DNA of 64,000 bases from Actinocorallia longicatena (GTDB lineage: Bacteria; Actinomycetota; Actinomycetes; Streptosporangiales; Streptosporangiaceae). This document shows positions 51,038 to 59,406 of the stretch, one piece after another; the stretch's first letter is position 1; every line of letters begins with the position of its first letter. Under the pieces are notes generated by a model. The model had not been told where the DNA came from, did not search any database, and saw nothing but the letters and a program-made list of their open reading frames with translations. Location: positions 124,001 to 188,000 of the forward strand of contig NZ_BAAAUV010000009.1 of NCBI RefSeq assembly GCF_039534125.1, in the 5' to 3' direction. Made by a program: the position numbers and the translations under genes.

Positions 51038-53121
51038 CAGGACATCCCCGGAAGGAACTGGACGAACAGGTCTATGATCTTGATTCCGAGGAACGGCGCG
51101 ACGACCCCGCCGAGCCCGTAGACCGTCAGGTTGCGGCCCAGCAGTTCCGAGGCCCCTCCCGGCCGGTACGCGACGCCCTTCAGCGCCAGCGGGATCAGCG
51201 CGATGATGATCAGGGCGTTGAAGATGATCGCCGACAGGATCGCGCTCTGCGGCGAGTGCAGGCGCATGACGTTGAGCGCGCCGAGGCCCGGGTAGAGGGC
51301 CACGAACAGGGCGGGGATGATCGCGAAGTACTTGGCGACGTCGTTGGCGATCGAGAAGGTCGTCAGGGCGCCGCGGGTGATCAGGAGCTGCTTGCCGATC
51401 TCGACGATCTCGATGAGCTTGGTGGGGTCGGAGTCCAGGTCGACCATGTTCCCGGCCTCCTTGGCCGCGCTCGTGCCCGTGTTCATGGCCACGCCCACGT
51501 CCGCCTGGGCCAGCGCGGGGGCGTCGTTGGTGCCGTCGCCCGTCATCGCGACGAGACGGCCGCCCTCCTGCTCGGCCTTGATGTAAGCCATCTTGTCCTC
51601 GGGCCGGGCCTCGGCGATGAAGTCGTCCACGCCCGCCTCCTCGGCGATGGCCCTCGCCGTCAGCGGGTTGTCCCCGGTCACCATGACCGTGCGGATGCCC
51701 ATGGCGCGCATCTCCTCGAAGCGCTCGCGCATCCCCGGCTTGACGACGTCCTTGAGATGGACGACGCCCAGCACCCTGGCCTCCCCGCGCACGACCTCTC
51801 CGACGACCAGCGGGGTGCCGCCCGAGGCCGAGATCTCCTCGACCACCTCGTCGAGCTCGCCGGGGACGGTGCCGCCCTCGGCGCGGATCCACGCGGCGAC
51901 CGATGCGGCCGCTCCCTTGCGGAGCCTGCGGGCGCCGCTCCCCCCGGTCGCGAGGTCCACGCCCGACATGCGGGTCTGGGCGGTGAAGGGGATCCACTCG
52001 GCGTGCTCCAGCCCGCCGACCGGGCGTCCGGCCAGCCCGTGGGCGGTCTCGGCGTGCTCGACCACGGAGCGGCCCTCGGGCGTCTCGTCCGCGAGCGAGG
52101 AGAGCCGGGCGGCGTCGGCGAGGTCCTCGGCGGAGACCCGTCCGACCGGGACGAAGGCGCCCGCCCTCCGGTCGCCGAGCGTGATGGTGCCGGTCTTGTC
52201 GAGCAGCAGCGTGCCGACGTCGCCCGCCGCCTCCACCGCCCGTCCCGACATGGCCAGGACGTTCCGCTGGACCAGCCGGTCCATGCCCGCGATGCCGATC
52301 GCCGACAGCAGCGCGCCGATCGTGGTCGGGATCAGGCAGACCACCAGCGCGACCATGACGATGCCGGTGACGCCGTGCTCGTCGAGGGCCACGGAGTCCG
52401 GGACGCCCGGCTGCCCCGCCCTGGCGAAGATCGCCATCGGCTGGAGCGTGGCGACGGCCAGCAGGAAGATGATCGTCAGTGCGGAGAGCAGGATGCCGAG
52501 GGCGATCTCGTTGGGCGTCTTCTGCCGGTCGGCCCCCTCGACCAGGGCGATCATCCGGTCGATGAACGACTCGCCGGGCCGCTGGGTGACCCGCACGACG
52601 ATCCGGTCGGACAGGACCCTGGTGCCGCCCGTCACCGCGCTGCGGTCCCCGCCCGACTCCCGGATGACCGGGGCCGACTCGCCGGTGATCGCCGACTCGT
52701 CGACGCTCGCGACCCCCTCGACCACGTCGCCGTCGGCCGGCACGAGCCCGCCCGCCTCGACGACCACGAGATCGTCGCGACGGAGTTCCGGCGCGGGCAC
52801 CTCCTCCTCGGCGTCCGGGGCGGGCCGGCCGGTCAGCCTGCGGGCCGTCATGTCCTTCTTGGCGTTCTTCAGCGTGGCGGCCTGCGCCTTGCCGCGCCCC
52901 TCGGCGATCGACTCGGCCAGGGTGGCGAACAGGACCGTCAGCCAGAGCCAGACCACGATCGCCCAGGCGAACCAGGACGGCCGCACCAGCGCCAGGAGCG
53001 TCGACCAGGCCGCGCCGATCTCCACGATCAGCATCACGGGGTTGCGCCACAGGGTCCGAGGGTCGAGCTTGCGCAGCGCCCCCGGCAGGGCCTCCTCCAG
53101 CTGGGCACGGCTCAGCGTCAT
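51037..53121 (-). CDS. kdpB: KdpB P-type ATPase subunit
   Basis: The 694-residue ATPase has the T-G-E-S actuator loop at 147-150 (its Ser is the inhibitory phosphosite in E. coli), phospho-acceptor Asp308 in D-K-T-G-T, and G-D-G-T-N-D-A-P-A-L in the hinge. Length is normal. It shares a TGATG overlap with kdpA upstream and kdpC downstream. Confidence 0.97.
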   Translation of the reverse strand: MTLSRAQLEEALPGALRKLDPRTLWRNPVMLIVEIGAAWSTLLALVRPSWFAWAIVVWLWLTVLFATLAESIAEGRGKAQAATLKNAKKDMTARRLTGRPAPDAEEEVPAPELRRDDLVVVEAGGLVPADGDVVEGVASVDESAITGESAPVIRESGGDRSAVTGGTRVLSDRIVVRVTQRPGESFIDRMIALVEGADRQKTPNEIALGILLSALTIIFLLAVATLQPMAIFARAGQPGVPDSVALDEHGVTGIVMVALVVCLIPTTIGALLSAIGIAGMDRLVQRNVLAMSGRAVEAAGDVGTLLLDKTGTITLGDRRAGAFVPVGRVSAEDLADAARLSSLADETPEGRSVVEHAETAHGLAGRPVGGLEHAEWIPFTAQTRMSGVDLATGGSGARRLRKGAAASVAAWIRAEGGTVPGELDEVVEEISASGGTPLVVGEVVRGEARVLGVVHLKDVVKPGMRERFEEMRAMGIRTVMVTGDNPLTARAIAEEAGVDDFIAEARPEDKMAYIKAEQEGGRLVAMTGDGTNDAPALAQADVGVAMNTGTSAAKEAGNMVDLDSDPTKLIEIVEIGKQLLITRGALTTFSIANDVAKYFAIIPALFVALYPGLGALNVMRLHSPQSAILSAIIFNALIIIALIPLALKGVAYRPGGASELLGRNLTVYGLGGVVAPFLGIKIIDLFVQFLPGMS

Positions 53122-54755
53122 CAGTGGAGTCCCTCCGCGAGCGGCCCGAGCGCCAGCGCGGGCAGGAAGGTGAGCGCGACCAGGACGACCGTCACGCCGA
53201 CCACCAGCCCGACGAACTGGGGCCGGTGCGTGGGCAGCGTGCCCGCGCCCGCCGGGACGGCCGGCTGCCGGGCCAGCGACCCCGCGAGCCCCAGCACGAA
53301 GATCATGGGCAGGAACCGGCCGCAGACCATCACCAGGCCCAGGGCGGTGTTGTAGAACCCGGTGTCGGCGTTCAGCCCCGCGAACGCCGAGCCGTTGTTC
53401 GCCCCGGCCGAGGTGAAGGCGTACAGGACCTCGGAGAAGCCGTGCGGGCCGGTGTTGAGCATCGAGGAGCGGGGCCCGGCGAAGGCCATCGCGACCGCCG
53501 TCCCGGTCAGGACCAGCACCGGGGTGATCAGGAAGTACATCGAGGCGAACTTGATCTCCCGGCCGCCGATCTTCTTGCCGAGGTACTCGGGGGTCCGCCC
53601 GACCATCAGTCCCGCGACGAACACCGTGATGATCGACAGGATCAGGATCCCGTACAGGCCCGAGCCGACCCCGCCGGGCGCGACCTCGCCGAGCATCATG
53701 TTCAGCATCGTGATCATGCCGCCGAGGCTGGTGTAGGAGTCGTGGAAGGAGTTGACCGCGCCGGTCGAGGTGAGGGTGGTCGCGGCGGCGAACGTCGCGG
53801 ACTGGGCGACCCCGAACCGGGTCTCCACGCCCTCCAGCGCCGCCCCCGCGGCGCTCGGCACCGTCCCGTGGTGCAGGGTCTGGACCCAGTCCAGGCCGAC
53901 GGCGCTGACGGTCGCGATGACCGCCATGGCCGCGGTGATCGCACGGCCCTGCCGCGGGTCGCCCACCATCCGCCCGAACGTGCGCGGCAGCGAGAACGGG
54001 ATGACCAGCAGGAGGAAGACCTGGAGCCAGTTCGTCCAGACGGCCGGGTTCTCGTAGGGATGGGCGGAGTTGGCGTTGAAGAAGCCGCCGCCGTTGGTGC
54101 CGAGTTCCTTGATCGCCTCCTGGGAGGCGACCGGTCCGCCGGGAAGACTCTGGTTCCGGCCGATCAGGGTCTTGTAGGTCTCGAAGTGGTCGAAGTTCTG
54201 GACCGTCCCGCCGATGATCAGCACGATCGCGATCACCGCGCAGGCGGGCAGCAGGATCCGGACGACCCCGCGCACCAGGTCGGTCCAGAAGTTGCCCAGG
54301 TGCTCGGTCCGCTCCCGGGACAACCCGCGCACCAGCGCGATCGCCACCGAGAGCCCGACGGCGGCACTGACGAAGTTCTGGACGGCGAGCCCGGCCATCT
54401 GCACCAGATGGCCCATGGCGGTCTCACCCGGGTAGGCCTGCCAGTTGGTGTTGGTCACGAAACTGACCGAGGTGTTCCAGGCGAGGCCGGGCGCCACCCG
54501 GGGCGCGCCGAGGTTCAGCAGCCGCTGGAAGCCGTACAGGAAGACGACCGAGACGCCGGAGAAGGCCAGAACGCTCCGGGCGTAGGTCGTCCAGGTCTGC
54601 TCGGTCTCCGGCCGTACGCCGATGATCCGGTAGAGGACCGTCTCGGTCTTCCTGTGCCCGGTGCCGGTGTACACCCCGGCCATGTAGTCGCCGAGCGGGC
54701 GGTGGGCGGCGGCGAGCGCGGCCGCCAGCACCACCAGGAAGACCAGCGCGGCCAT
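53121..54755 (-). CDS. kdpA: KdpA potassium-binding channel-like subunit
   Basis: The 544-residue membrane protein has ten predicted helices and the repeated selectivity-filter regions, including S-F-V-T-N-T-N-W near 123-130, T-N-G-G-G-F-F-N-A-N near 235-244 and S-A-G-A-N-N-G-S-A-F near 455-464. It takes up potassium for the KdpB pump. ATG 54755 follows the kdpF stop directly (TAG-ATG). Confidence 0.96.
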   Translation of the reverse strand: MAALVFLVVLAAALAAAHRPLGDYMAGVYTGTGHRKTETVLYRIIGVRPETEQTWTTYARSVLAFSGVSVVFLYGFQRLLNLGAPRVAPGLAWNTSVSFVTNTNWQAYPGETAMGHLVQMAGLAVQNFVSAAVGLSVAIALVRGLSRERTEHLGNFWTDLVRGVVRILLPACAVIAIVLIIGGTVQNFDHFETYKTLIGRNQSLPGGPVASQEAIKELGTNGGGFFNANSAHPYENPAVWTNWLQVFLLLVIPFSLPRTFGRMVGDPRQGRAITAAMAVIATVSAVGLDWVQTLHHGTVPSAAGAALEGVETRFGVAQSATFAAATTLTSTGAVNSFHDSYTSLGGMITMLNMMLGEVAPGGVGSGLYGILILSIITVFVAGLMVGRTPEYLGKKIGGREIKFASMYFLITPVLVLTGTAVAMAFAGPRSSMLNTGPHGFSEVLYAFTSAGANNGSAFAGLNADTGFYNTALGLVMVCGRFLPMIFVLGLAGSLARQPAVPAGAGTLPTHRPQFVGLVVGVTVVLVALTFLPALALGPLAEGLH

Positions 54756-54845
54756 CTAGAACCGCTCCGGGAACAGCAGCGCGGCGACCAGGAGGGCGGC
54801 GAGACCGATCACCAGGACCAGGCCGATGGCGTTGGCGGCGTTCAC
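54756..54845 (-). CDS. kdpF: KdpF small membrane subunit
   Basis: The minus strand encodes 29 residues from GTG 54845: a single hydrophobic helix (A-I-G-L-V-L-V-I-G-L-A-A-L-L-V-A-A-L-L) ending in F-P-E-R-F. Position directly before kdpA, length and the F-P-E-R-F end are those of KdpF, a lipid-like stabiliser of the complex. Confidence 0.9.
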   Translation of the reverse strand: MNAANAIGLVLVIGLAALLVAALLFPERF

Positions 54846-54925
54846 AGCCGGTCCACCGCCCTCACCAGCAGGGCGAAGAGCGCGAACACGGCGGCCGTCA
54901 GCGCGAGAAAGCCAAGATCAGCCAT
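54842..54925 (-). CDS. 27-residue membrane ORF upstream of kdpF
   Basis: From ATG 54925 the minus strand reads M-A-D-L-G-F-L-A-L-T and so on: one hydrophobic helix (about residues 4-21) followed by V-R-A-V-D-R-L. It ends in a GTGA overlap with kdpF, the same coupling used by the rest of the operon, which supports translation. Similar tiny ORFs are seen in other actinomycete kdp operons as far as I recall. It may be a second small subunit or a leader peptide. Ribosome-site support is weak. Confidence 0.6.
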   Translation of the reverse strand: MADLGFLALTAAVFALFALLVRAVDRL

Positions 54926-54970
54926 GTGGGCTGACCTACCCGCCGTGATCAGCCGGCAGTTCAGCCCACA
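54925..54970 (-). promoter_or_regulatory. Inverted repeat in the kdp leader
   Basis: TGTGGGCTGA (54925-54934) and TCAGCCCACA (54961-54970) form a perfect 10-bp inverted repeat separated by 26 bases, between DUF3710 and the first kdp ORF. On the minus strand TTGACC lies just before the first arm and the second arm abuts the ATG of the 27-residue ORF. It could be a KdpE site or an RNA stem that hides the start codon. Confidence 0.5.
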
Positions 54971-54989
54971 GGGTCAAGATCGGGGAAAG

Positions 54990-55781
54990 CTAGCGGACCT
55001 CGGAGATCTCCGGGCCGCGGGTGAAGGGGTCGATGCCCTCGTCGTCGTCCCCGTCGGCCTCGGCCATGGCCTGCTGGGCCTCGGTCGGAAGGGTGAACTC
55101 CAGGAGCTCACGCGGCGGCATCGGGTGCTCGCCCCGGTTGACGACGATCTGGCTGAAGACGTCCTCGAGGACCTGCCACTGCTCCTCGTCCTCGACGGCC
55201 GCACCGGTCACGACGGCGCGCAGGAACCAGCGGGAGCCGTCGACGCCGATGAACTTGGCGGGCTGCCACGCGTATCCCTGGTCGATGACCTCCTGCGGGA
55301 TCGAGGCGCGCATCTCCTCCGGCATCTGCTCGAGGATCTCCTCGGTCAGCGGGGCCGGGATCAGGGCGTGGAGCTCGGTGCCGAAGGGGCCTTCGGCCTC
55401 CTGGGTCTGGCCCTGGGCGTTCTCGGCGATCTCCTGGGCGGTCTCCTTGCGGATCTCGTCCCAGATCCCGGCGCGCTTGGGAGCGGCGAACGCCTGGAGC
55501 TGCATCGCGCTCTCACCCGTGACGACGGTGACGGCGACGATCCGGCCACCGACCGGGTTGCCCTCCTCGTCGACCTCGGCGGCCTCGAGGTTGACCTGCA
55601 CCTCGATGCCCTGGCCGATCGGGACCTGGATGGAGCCGAAGTCGATGCGCTCCAGCTCGGGGATCTCGTCGGTAGCGGCGTCCCAGGGACCGGTACCGCT
55701 CACTTCGGCGGTCTCGACCTCGGCGACCTCAGCGGTCTCCGCCGCCGGCTCCTCTTCCTGACGACGACGTCCGAAAGCCAC
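54990..55781 (-). CDS. DUF3710 protein
   Basis: The 263-residue acidic soluble protein has an N-terminal Glu/Ala-rich tail (about 1-40) and the DUF3710 core (R-I-D-F-G-S-I-Q-V-P, W-D-E-I-R near 127-131, G-V-D-G-S-R-W-F-L-R near 178-187). It is the Rv2696c type, paired with dut as in mycobacteria and streptomycetes. Function is unknown. GTG 55781 has AGGAG eight bases upstream. Confidence 0.9.
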   Translation of the reverse strand: MAFGRRRQEEEPAAETAEVAEVETAEVSGTGPWDAATDEIPELERIDFGSIQVPIGQGIEVQVNLEAAEVDEEGNPVGGRIVAVTVVTGESAMQLQAFAAPKRAGIWDEIRKETAQEIAENAQGQTQEAEGPFGTELHALIPAPLTEEILEQMPEEMRASIPQEVIDQGYAWQPAKFIGVDGSRWFLRAVVTGAAVEDEEQWQVLEDVFSQIVVNRGEHPMPPRELLEFTLPTEAQQAMAEADGDDDEGIDPFTRGPEISEVR

Positions 55782-55796
55782 GTGATTACTCCTTCG

Positions 55797-56261
55797 TTAT
55801 GAGTGCGCAGGCTGAGCGTATCCCCCCGTAGAACCGAATCCGCCCGTTCCACGCGCCGAGCCGGGCAACTCCGCGACTTCGCTGAAAAGCGCCCGCTCGA
55901 CCTTCTGGATCACGAGCTGAGCGATCCGGTCGCCCCGCCGCAGCGTGACGGTGTCCCTGAGGTCCGTGTTGAGGAGGGTCACCTTGATCTCACCCCGGTA
56001 CCCGGCGTCGACGGTGCCGGGCGCGTTGACGAGTGTTACCCCCAACTTAGCCGCCAATCCCGACCTCGGGTGGACGAAGGCGGCGTAGCCGTCCGGAAGC
56101 GCGATCGCGAGCCCGGTGGGGACCACGGCCCGCTCCCCCGGCATCAGCTCGACGTCCTCGGCGGCGTACAGGTCGGCGCCCGCGTCCCCCGGATGGGCGT
56201 AGGACGGGGCGGGCAGCCCCTCGTCCAGGCGCTGGATCAGAATCTCGACCGTGCTCCGCAT
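55797..56261 (-). CDS. dut: dUTP diphosphatase
   Basis: The 154-residue trimeric dUTPase shows all five motifs: D-A-G-A-D-L-Y, H-P-R-S-G-L-A, G-T-V-D-A-G-Y-R-G-E, R-G-D-R-I-A-Q-L-V and R-G-T-G-G-F-G-S-T-G. It converts dUTP to dUMP and keeps uracil out of DNA. ATG 56261 with GGGGGAG upstream starts the family N-terminus; the long upstream open frame is discarded. Confidence 0.96.
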   Translation of the reverse strand: MRSTVEILIQRLDEGLPAPSYAHPGDAGADLYAAEDVELMPGERAVVPTGLAIALPDGYAAFVHPRSGLAAKLGVTLVNAPGTVDAGYRGEIKVTLLNTDLRDTVTLRRGDRIAQLVIQKVERALFSEVAELPGSARGTGGFGSTGGYAQPAHS

Positions 56262-56350
56262 CGCTCCCCCTCTGGGGCCCTCGCTCCGGTGACCCCGCGG
56301 CTCCTGAAGACCCGCCGGAACCTTATCGCGGGCCTCCGCGTCTGACCGGC

Positions 56351-56695
56351 ATGATCGCGATCGTGGCGTGGGTGCGGCCGGGGCCGACCGCCCCGTCCGC
56401 CGCGCTGCTGTCGCTGACCCTCGCCGCGCTCCTGGTCGCCGGGCTGGCCGCCGTGATCGTGGCCCGGCTCGGCCTCGCGGAGCCTCTGACGGCCATCGTC
56501 CGGCTCCGGACCAGGGCCTCCCTGGCGGTGTTCGTCCCGGTGAGCCATCCCGGCGCACCCGGCCGGGCCAGGCCTCGTGCTCCGACGGCACTGATCGGTT
56601 CCCTCATCCGATCATTCCCGTCGTTCACCGGAGGTTCGCCGTGTCCCTGTTCTCCGCGCCCGTCGAGGGCGCCTACCACCTGCTCGGCGCGCTGA
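56351..56695 (+). CDS. Small membrane protein, DUF6412-like
   Basis: The 114-residue ORF has two hydrophobic segments (about 16-40 merged as one long stretch) and the motif H-P-G-A-P-G-R-A-R-P-R-A-P near 66-78, which recalls the D-P-D-A-A-G-R-P-R-P-R-A-P-G ending of DUF6412 proteins that precede YidC-type genes in streptomycetes. The last 18 codons overlap the YidC-like gene, so the C-terminal tail may be read-on rather than conserved. The assignment is tentative. Confidence 0.55.
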   Translation: MIAIVAWVRPGPTAPSAALLSLTLAALLVAGLAAVIVARLGLAEPLTAIVRLRTRASLAVFVPVSHPGAPGRARPRAPTALIGSLIRSFPSFTGGSPCPCSPRPSRAPTTCSAR

Positions 56696-57300
56696 CGGCG
56701 GTTCTGCCGCCCGTCGTCGCGATCATCGTTCTCACCGTCGGCACGCGGCTGGCCCTGGTGCCGCTCTCGATCCGGGCCGCGCGGGCGGAGAAGGCCAGGG
56801 CGGCGCTGGCGCCGCGGGTCGAGAAGCTCCGCAGGCGCTGGAAGGCCGATCCCCAGCGGCTGCTCCAGGAGACCTCGGCGCTCTACCGGCGGGAGGGGGT
56901 GAGCATGACCGGCGGGCTGCTGCCGATGCTGGCGCAGGCGCCGTTCGCGTGGGTCGTCTACCGGGTGTTCACCGCGACGGTGATCGCCGGGCAGGCCAAC
57001 GCGCTGCTCGTCCACACCTTCCTGACCGTCCCGCTGGGCCAGTCGTGGATCGCCGTGCTCGGGACGGCCGGGGTCTTCTCCCCCGCCTCGGCGCTGTTCC
57101 TGGTGCTGTTCGGGCTGCTGGCCGTGATCGCGTGGGTGAACGCGCGGTCCGTCCCGCACCCGCTGATGCGCCTGCTGCCGTTCGGGACGGTCGTCTTCGC
57201 CGCCTTCGTCCCCCTGGCCGCGGCCGTCTACCTGGTCGTCTCGGGAGCCTGGACGACCGCCGAACGCGCCGTGACCCGCCGGGTTATTCTCACCACATGA
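56641..57300 (+). CDS. YidC/Oxa1-family membrane protein
   Basis: The 219-residue protein has about five helices and the YidC core pattern T-R-L-A-L-V-P-L-S-I-R-A-A-R followed by a charged hairpin L-A-P-R-V-E-K-L-R-R-R-W. GTG 56641 follows GGAGG. At 219 residues it is shorter than the housekeeping YidC, so it is probably a paralog with a special or auxiliary role. ATGA overlap couples it to the next gene. Confidence 0.82.
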   Translation: MSLFSAPVEGAYHLLGALTAVLPPVVAIIVLTVGTRLALVPLSIRAARAEKARAALAPRVEKLRRRWKADPQRLLQETSALYRREGVSMTGGLLPMLAQAPFAWVVYRVFTATVIAGQANALLVHTFLTVPLGQSWIAVLGTAGVFSPASALFLVLFGLLAVIAWVNARSVPHPLMRLLPFGTVVFAAFVPLAAAVYLVVSGAWTTAERAVTRRVILTT

Positions 57301-57770
57301 ACAACATAACGGTGTTCCGCCCGCCCGGTCCCGTCACGGTCCCGGACGGGCGGCCGCTGCTGTTCCTCGCCGGCTCGATCGACATGGGCGGCGCGCCTCC
57401 CTGGCAGGAGGAGGTGATCAAGGGCCTCGCCGATCTCGAGCTGGCGGTGCTGAACCCCCGCCGCGACCACTGGGACTCCTCCTGGCCGCAGACCATCGAG
57501 GACCCGCGCTTCCGTGAGCAGGTCGAGTGGGAGCTCGACGGCCTGGAGCGGGCCGACCTCGTCGCCTTCTATTTCTCCCCGACCGGACCGGCCCCGATCA
57601 CCCTGCTGGAGCTGGGCCTGACCGCCCGGTCCGGACGGCTGATCGTGTGCTGCCCGGACGGCTACTGGCGCAAGGGGAACGTCGAGATCGTGTGCGCGCG
57701 GTTCGGAGTCCCCCTGGTCGGAGACCTCGGCGAGCTGGTCAGAGAAGTTCGAAGCCGATGGCGTGGGTGA
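57297..57770 (+). CDS. Nucleoside 2-deoxyribosyltransferase-like protein
   Basis: The 157-residue protein has L-F-L-A-G-S-I-D near the N-terminus, N-P-R-R near 53-56 and L-L-E-L-G-L near 103-108, where the glutamate is the expected nucleophile of nucleoside deoxyribosyltransferase-like enzymes. It may handle nucleosides or nucleotides. Its 3' end overlaps the convergent PIG-L gene by 32 bases. Confidence 0.75.
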   Translation: MNNITVFRPPGPVTVPDGRPLLFLAGSIDMGGAPPWQEEVIKGLADLELAVLNPRRDHWDSSWPQTIEDPRFREQVEWELDGLERADLVAFYFSPTGPAPITLLELGLTARSGRLIVCCPDGYWRKGNVEIVCARFGVPLVGDLGELVREVRSRWRG

Positions 57771-58434
57771 CGCCGACCGCCTCGCCGACCGCGGCGGCCA
57801 TGCCGCGCACCATGTTCTCGGTCCCGTCGTGGCCGTCGAGGTTGTCGAAGTAGACCTTGTGGGCGCCCAGCGCCGACAGGCCGCGCTCCAGATGACCGGT
57901 GACGTCCACGTAGTGGGTGGCCTGCGGTGAGCCGGCGAACAGGCTGAACCGGACGCCGTGCCAGGCCGGTTCCTCCAGGTCGCGGAAGACCCACGGGTTG
58001 GAGGCGTCGCGGACGGCGTCGGCGACGGCCAGGCCGAGGACCCGGTGGTCGGCCATGTTGAAGAAGCCGCCGGGGAAGTGATCGCGGAAGTTCCCCGAGA
58101 TCACCACGTCGGGGCGGTGGCGGCGGATGGCACGGGCCAGGTCGCGGCGGAGCGGCAGACCGTACTCCAGCATCCCGTCGGGATGGTCGAGGAACTCGAC
58201 GGTCTCGACGCCGACCCGGCGGGCCGCCTCGATCTGCTCGGCCGACCTGATCGGCCCGACCTCCTCCGGCGGCATCGACTGGATGCCCGCCTCCCCCCTC
58301 GTGGCCAGGACCTCGATGACGGTCTTGCCCTGGGCGGTCCACTTCGCGATGGCGCAGGCCGCCCCGTACTCGAGATCGTCGGGGTGGGCGACGATCGCCA
58401 GGGCCGTACGCCAGTCTTCCGCAACCGGTTCCAT
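57739..58434 (-). CDS. PIG-L family N-deacetylase (LmbE-like)
   Basis: The 231-residue protein has the zinc motif A-H-P-D-D-L-E-Y-G near 16-24 and a second zinc ligand in N-M-A-D-H-R near 133-138. Such enzymes remove acetyl groups from GlcNAc-type substrates. It is not clearly MshB, because A-H-P-D-D-L differs from the A-H-P-D-D-E form. ATG 58434 is used. It is divergent from the serine hydrolase gene over 30 bases. Confidence 0.88.
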   Translation of the reverse strand: MEPVAEDWRTALAIVAHPDDLEYGAACAIAKWTAQGKTVIEVLATRGEAGIQSMPPEEVGPIRSAEQIEAARRVGVETVEFLDHPDGMLEYGLPLRRDLARAIRRHRPDVVISGNFRDHFPGGFFNMADHRVLGLAVADAVRDASNPWVFRDLEEPAWHGVRFSLFAGSPQATHYVDVTGHLERGLSALGAHKVYFDNLDGHDGTENMVRGMAAAVGEAVGVTHAIGFELL

Positions 58435-58464
58435 GCCCTTCACACTAATCTGTCGGTCGTGACC

Positions 58465-59403
58465 ATGAAGCTGGTTCCCCCGCTGGCCGCCGTCCTGGCC
58501 TGCGCCGTGGCCTGTGGCGGGGCCGACGGCCCCGCCCGCGCGGCGTCCCCGCCGACGCCCTCCGCGGCCGGGAAGAGCACGGCCGCCGTGCCGCGCGCGA
58601 CCGCCGCGCCCACGGCCGTCCCGCCCGCGCGGGTGGTCCCGCCCAAGGTCGCGCCGGGGGTCTCGGCCCGCTGGGTCGTCTACGACCGGCGGACGAAGAA
58701 GATCCTCTCGCAGCGGTCGCCCAAGGCCACGATCCGGTCGGCGTCCGTGGTGAAACTGCTGATCGCCGTCGACTACCTGGAGCGGCACGGCGGCCGGGTC
58801 GCCGCGGCCGACGCCCGGGCCTTCGGGCTCATGCTGCGCTCCAGCGACGACAAGGCCGCCACCCGGTTCTGGAACCTGGGCGGAAAGGGGAAGATCATCA
58901 CCCGGATGCGCAAGCGGATCCCGCTGGCGCAGTCCGCTCCCCCGCCCGCCGCCCAGCCCGGGTTCTGGGGCTACACGGCGATCAGCGCCCTCGACATCGC
59001 CAAGGCCTACCGCTATCTGGAGGAGAAGGCCACGCCCGCGACCCGGAAGGTCGTCCTGGGGCATCTGCGCACATCCACACCCTGCGGCACCGACGGGTTC
59101 GACCAGTCCTTCGGCATCCCCAGCGCGGTCAAGCGCCCCTGGGCGGTCAAGCAGGGCTGGTCGGGGTTCGGGAACACCCCGCCCTACGCGTGCCGGGCCA
59201 CGGCCCAGGGAGCCTCGTTCACCCCGGTGGCGGGCCCCGACCTCGGCCTCGGCCGTCCGGTCCTGCACACCACCGGGGTGATCGGTGCGGGTGACCGGTA
59301 CATCGTGGTCGTCCTCACCCTCAACCCCGCGGGGGCGTCCTACCGTACGTCGGTCCAGCGGATCACCAAGCTCGCCAAGGGGCTCACCAAGGGCCTGGCG
59401 TAG
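58465..59403 (+). CDS. Secreted class A serine hydrolase (penicillin-binding/beta-lactamase fold)
   Basis: The 312-residue protein has an N-terminal export signal with a lipobox-like V-L-A-C or A-V-A-C before residue 18, a Pro/Ala/Thr linker (about 20-65) and a serine hydrolase domain with S-V-V-K at 94-97, S-S-D-D where S-D-N is usual, and K-Q-G where K-T-G is usual. The motif changes argue for a carboxypeptidase-like or inactive relative rather than a beta-lactamase. GTG 58459 is an alternative start. Confidence 0.75.
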   Translation: MKLVPPLAAVLACAVACGGADGPARAASPPTPSAAGKSTAAVPRATAAPTAVPPARVVPPKVAPGVSARWVVYDRRTKKILSQRSPKATIRSASVVKLLIAVDYLERHGGRVAAADARAFGLMLRSSDDKAATRFWNLGGKGKIITRMRKRIPLAQSAPPPAAQPGFWGYTAISALDIAKAYRYLEEKATPATRKVVLGHLRTSTPCGTDGFDQSFGIPSAVKRPWAVKQGWSGFGNTPPYACRATAQGASFTPVAGPDLGLGRPVLHTTGVIGAGDRYIVVVLTLNPAGASYRTSVQRITKLAKGLTKGLA

Positions 59404-59406
59404 ACC

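Noticed and set aside
58465..59403. Beta-lactamase
   Set aside because: The SxxK is present but the S-D-N and K-T-G motifs are altered (S-S-D-D and K-Q-G), so a lactamase call is not justified.
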